DNA of 64,000 nucleotides from Acanthochlamys bracteata (lineage: Eukaryota; Streptophyta; Magnoliopsida; Pandanales; Velloziaceae). A model generated the notes under the pieces. It was not told the DNA's origin and did no database searches. It saw nothing but the letters and a program-made list of their open reading frames with translations. The position numbers and the translations under genes are program-made. Positions 62,801 through 64,000 of the stretch are shown here, in pieces (position 1 is the stretch's first letter; each line of letters opens with the position of its first letter). The stretch is from the NCBI GenBank assembly GCA_019914995.1, contig CM034128.1, positions 9,207,501 to 9,271,500 on the forward strand. The letters are read 5' to 3'.

Positions 62801-64000
62801 TCATGAAGGAGAGTGTGTGAGTAATTAAATACATATACACAGCTAGAGAGAAAGCATGCAAAGTATCATCCAATGCATGCCCCTGCTTCTTGTGTTGTTT
62901 TCTGTATATATGTCCACTTTGCTCATCAATGCAATGCCTCCGAGCCCATTAATGGTCAATAAATGAATTATCAGTCGTTTGATTCTATTTATCATCTTGT
63001 TCAATGTTGTAGAACTTTGTTTCTTCTGATTTTCAATGAGAATGAATAGGAAGATATTCCTTCTTCCATGGATAATTTCTTGGATCTATGAGAACTTTGA
63101 GAGTTAATGCATCGATTCTTTCTCAAAATTAGTTTTTTTTTTTTTGTACTGCTCAATGCACCAGTGATGTTGCTTTATAGCTTAATTAGTGTTATGTGTG
63201 GAAGACATTTGACCCAATGAATTCAAGATCTGTCATGCTTTTTGGTAGTTGAAGTAATGAAGGCGATGGGAATACTTTTAGTTTTAGAATGTAAACTTAT
63301 TTGTTTTTTTTTTCATATTTCAGTTTATTTTAAACTCATCGAATTTATCTCTAATATAATTCTTAGATAATTCAGTTATATGGAATTCAGTTTAAAACTT
63401 ACTTTTTAAAACTAACACACTTACTAGCAAGTTTTAAGGGAATTAGGAATACAATTCCAACTTAAAAAAGTGAGTGTTGCGATGACGTTCGGAAGTGCAT
63501 ATAGAATAGAGTATTTATGAAACAAAGAATTATTTTGTTTCATTTTGAAAATGAATTTTATTTATTTTTATCTAAAAAAATAAATAAATAATAATAAAAT
63601 TTTATAACATAAATTTTTTAATTTTTAAATAAATTATATAAAAATTATTATAAAATTTGAAATGAAAGGAGTTGTAGAATTGAGCGAAATGGACTCGTAA
63701 ACACCACCCTAGTAAATTTTTTAAGGATTGGTAAATGTTGGGCTAAATAGTGGTGTAGGCTTATCGACCAGCTCAGGCCCAGTATTTAGGCCCAAGACTT
63801 TAATAAACAAACACAACGTGATGAACCTATGCTTCAAGTAGCTACGGTAGTGTTAAGACTACCGCATAGTTGTAAAAATTGAATCCGACATCGAATCAAA
63901 AAACTGTTTGGATCATGATTCTCAAATTGATCCATTGGATCAATCAGTAGAATCGTCGAGTCAATAATATTAAAATATTTTCGACTAAAAATAACAACAA
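59816..64000. other. MIR171 downstream region and AT-rich spacer
   Basis: The first few hundred bases are probably the 3' part of the primary microRNA transcript. The rest shows no protein-like ORF and no recognisable tRNA. A MITE copy lies at 62491-62719 and a weaker relative at about 63490-63700. Confidence 0.5.
62491..62719. mobile_element. AT-rich MITE family, copy 4
   Basis: The left end is GGTTGCGTTTAACTTTTCAT. The right end, reverse-complemented, is AGAGTGCGTTTGATATTGCT, nearly identical to the left end of the copy at 8345. The interior is A/T tracts with no coding capacity. Confidence 0.6.

Overview
This window is nuclear DNA from a flowering plant, most likely a eudicot; the order cannot be fixed from the sequence alone. 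The genes have many short GT-AG introns, the spacers are very AT-rich, and the proteins belong to plant-specific families: clade D PP2C, DUF630/DUF632, NEP1-interacting RING-H2, plastocyanin and FREE1. There are no bacterial, organellar or viral features.

Layout from left to right. About 1-2990 is gene-free and holds small AT-rich transposon-like elements. A clade D protein phosphatase 2C gene lies at 4173-7396 (+). A broken DUF630/DUF632 gene follows at 8783-13538 (+). A RING-H2 gene of the NEP1-interacting type is at 14121-15259 (-). A 5 kb transposon-rich spacer includes a complete hAT-type MITE with an 8-bp target duplication. A chloroplast-type RluA pseudouridine synthase gene is at 20499-23879 (+). 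The decayed first exon of a FREE1 (FYVE endosomal sorting) homologue (25920-26698, -) lies head to head with a complete RNA polymerase II largest-subunit gene (27369-35149, +; 13 exons, 1835 aa). Next come an intronless gene related to syringolide-induced 14-1-1 (35976-36659, +), a small ORF with an early stop (37374-37643, -), a frameshifted plastocyanin gene (38235-38745, -) and a shattered PPR gene (about 40400-41340, -). An SR45a-like splicing factor gene is at 41899-45189 (+), a bHLH93-like transcription factor gene at 50008-51365 (+), a bifunctional-nuclease (BBD) gene at 52670-56688 (+), a small unknown gene near 57.5-57.95 kb (-), and a MIR171 hairpin at 59693-59815 (+). About 59.8-64 kb holds no recognisable protein gene.

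The intact genes are regulatory or housekeeping and form no operon-like unit. The most notable features are these. (1) The MIR171 locus has an upstream ORF whose stop codon is the first three bases of the mature miRNA. (2) A 99-nt GC-AG intron without stop codons splits the RING domain, so retaining it would keep the frame. (3) Intact genes alternate with at least four genes broken mostly by one-base losses. This suggests ongoing loss of duplicated genes, but assembly error must be excluded. (4) The RPB1 CTD is split by three phase-2 introns that create two frame-neutral cassette exons.
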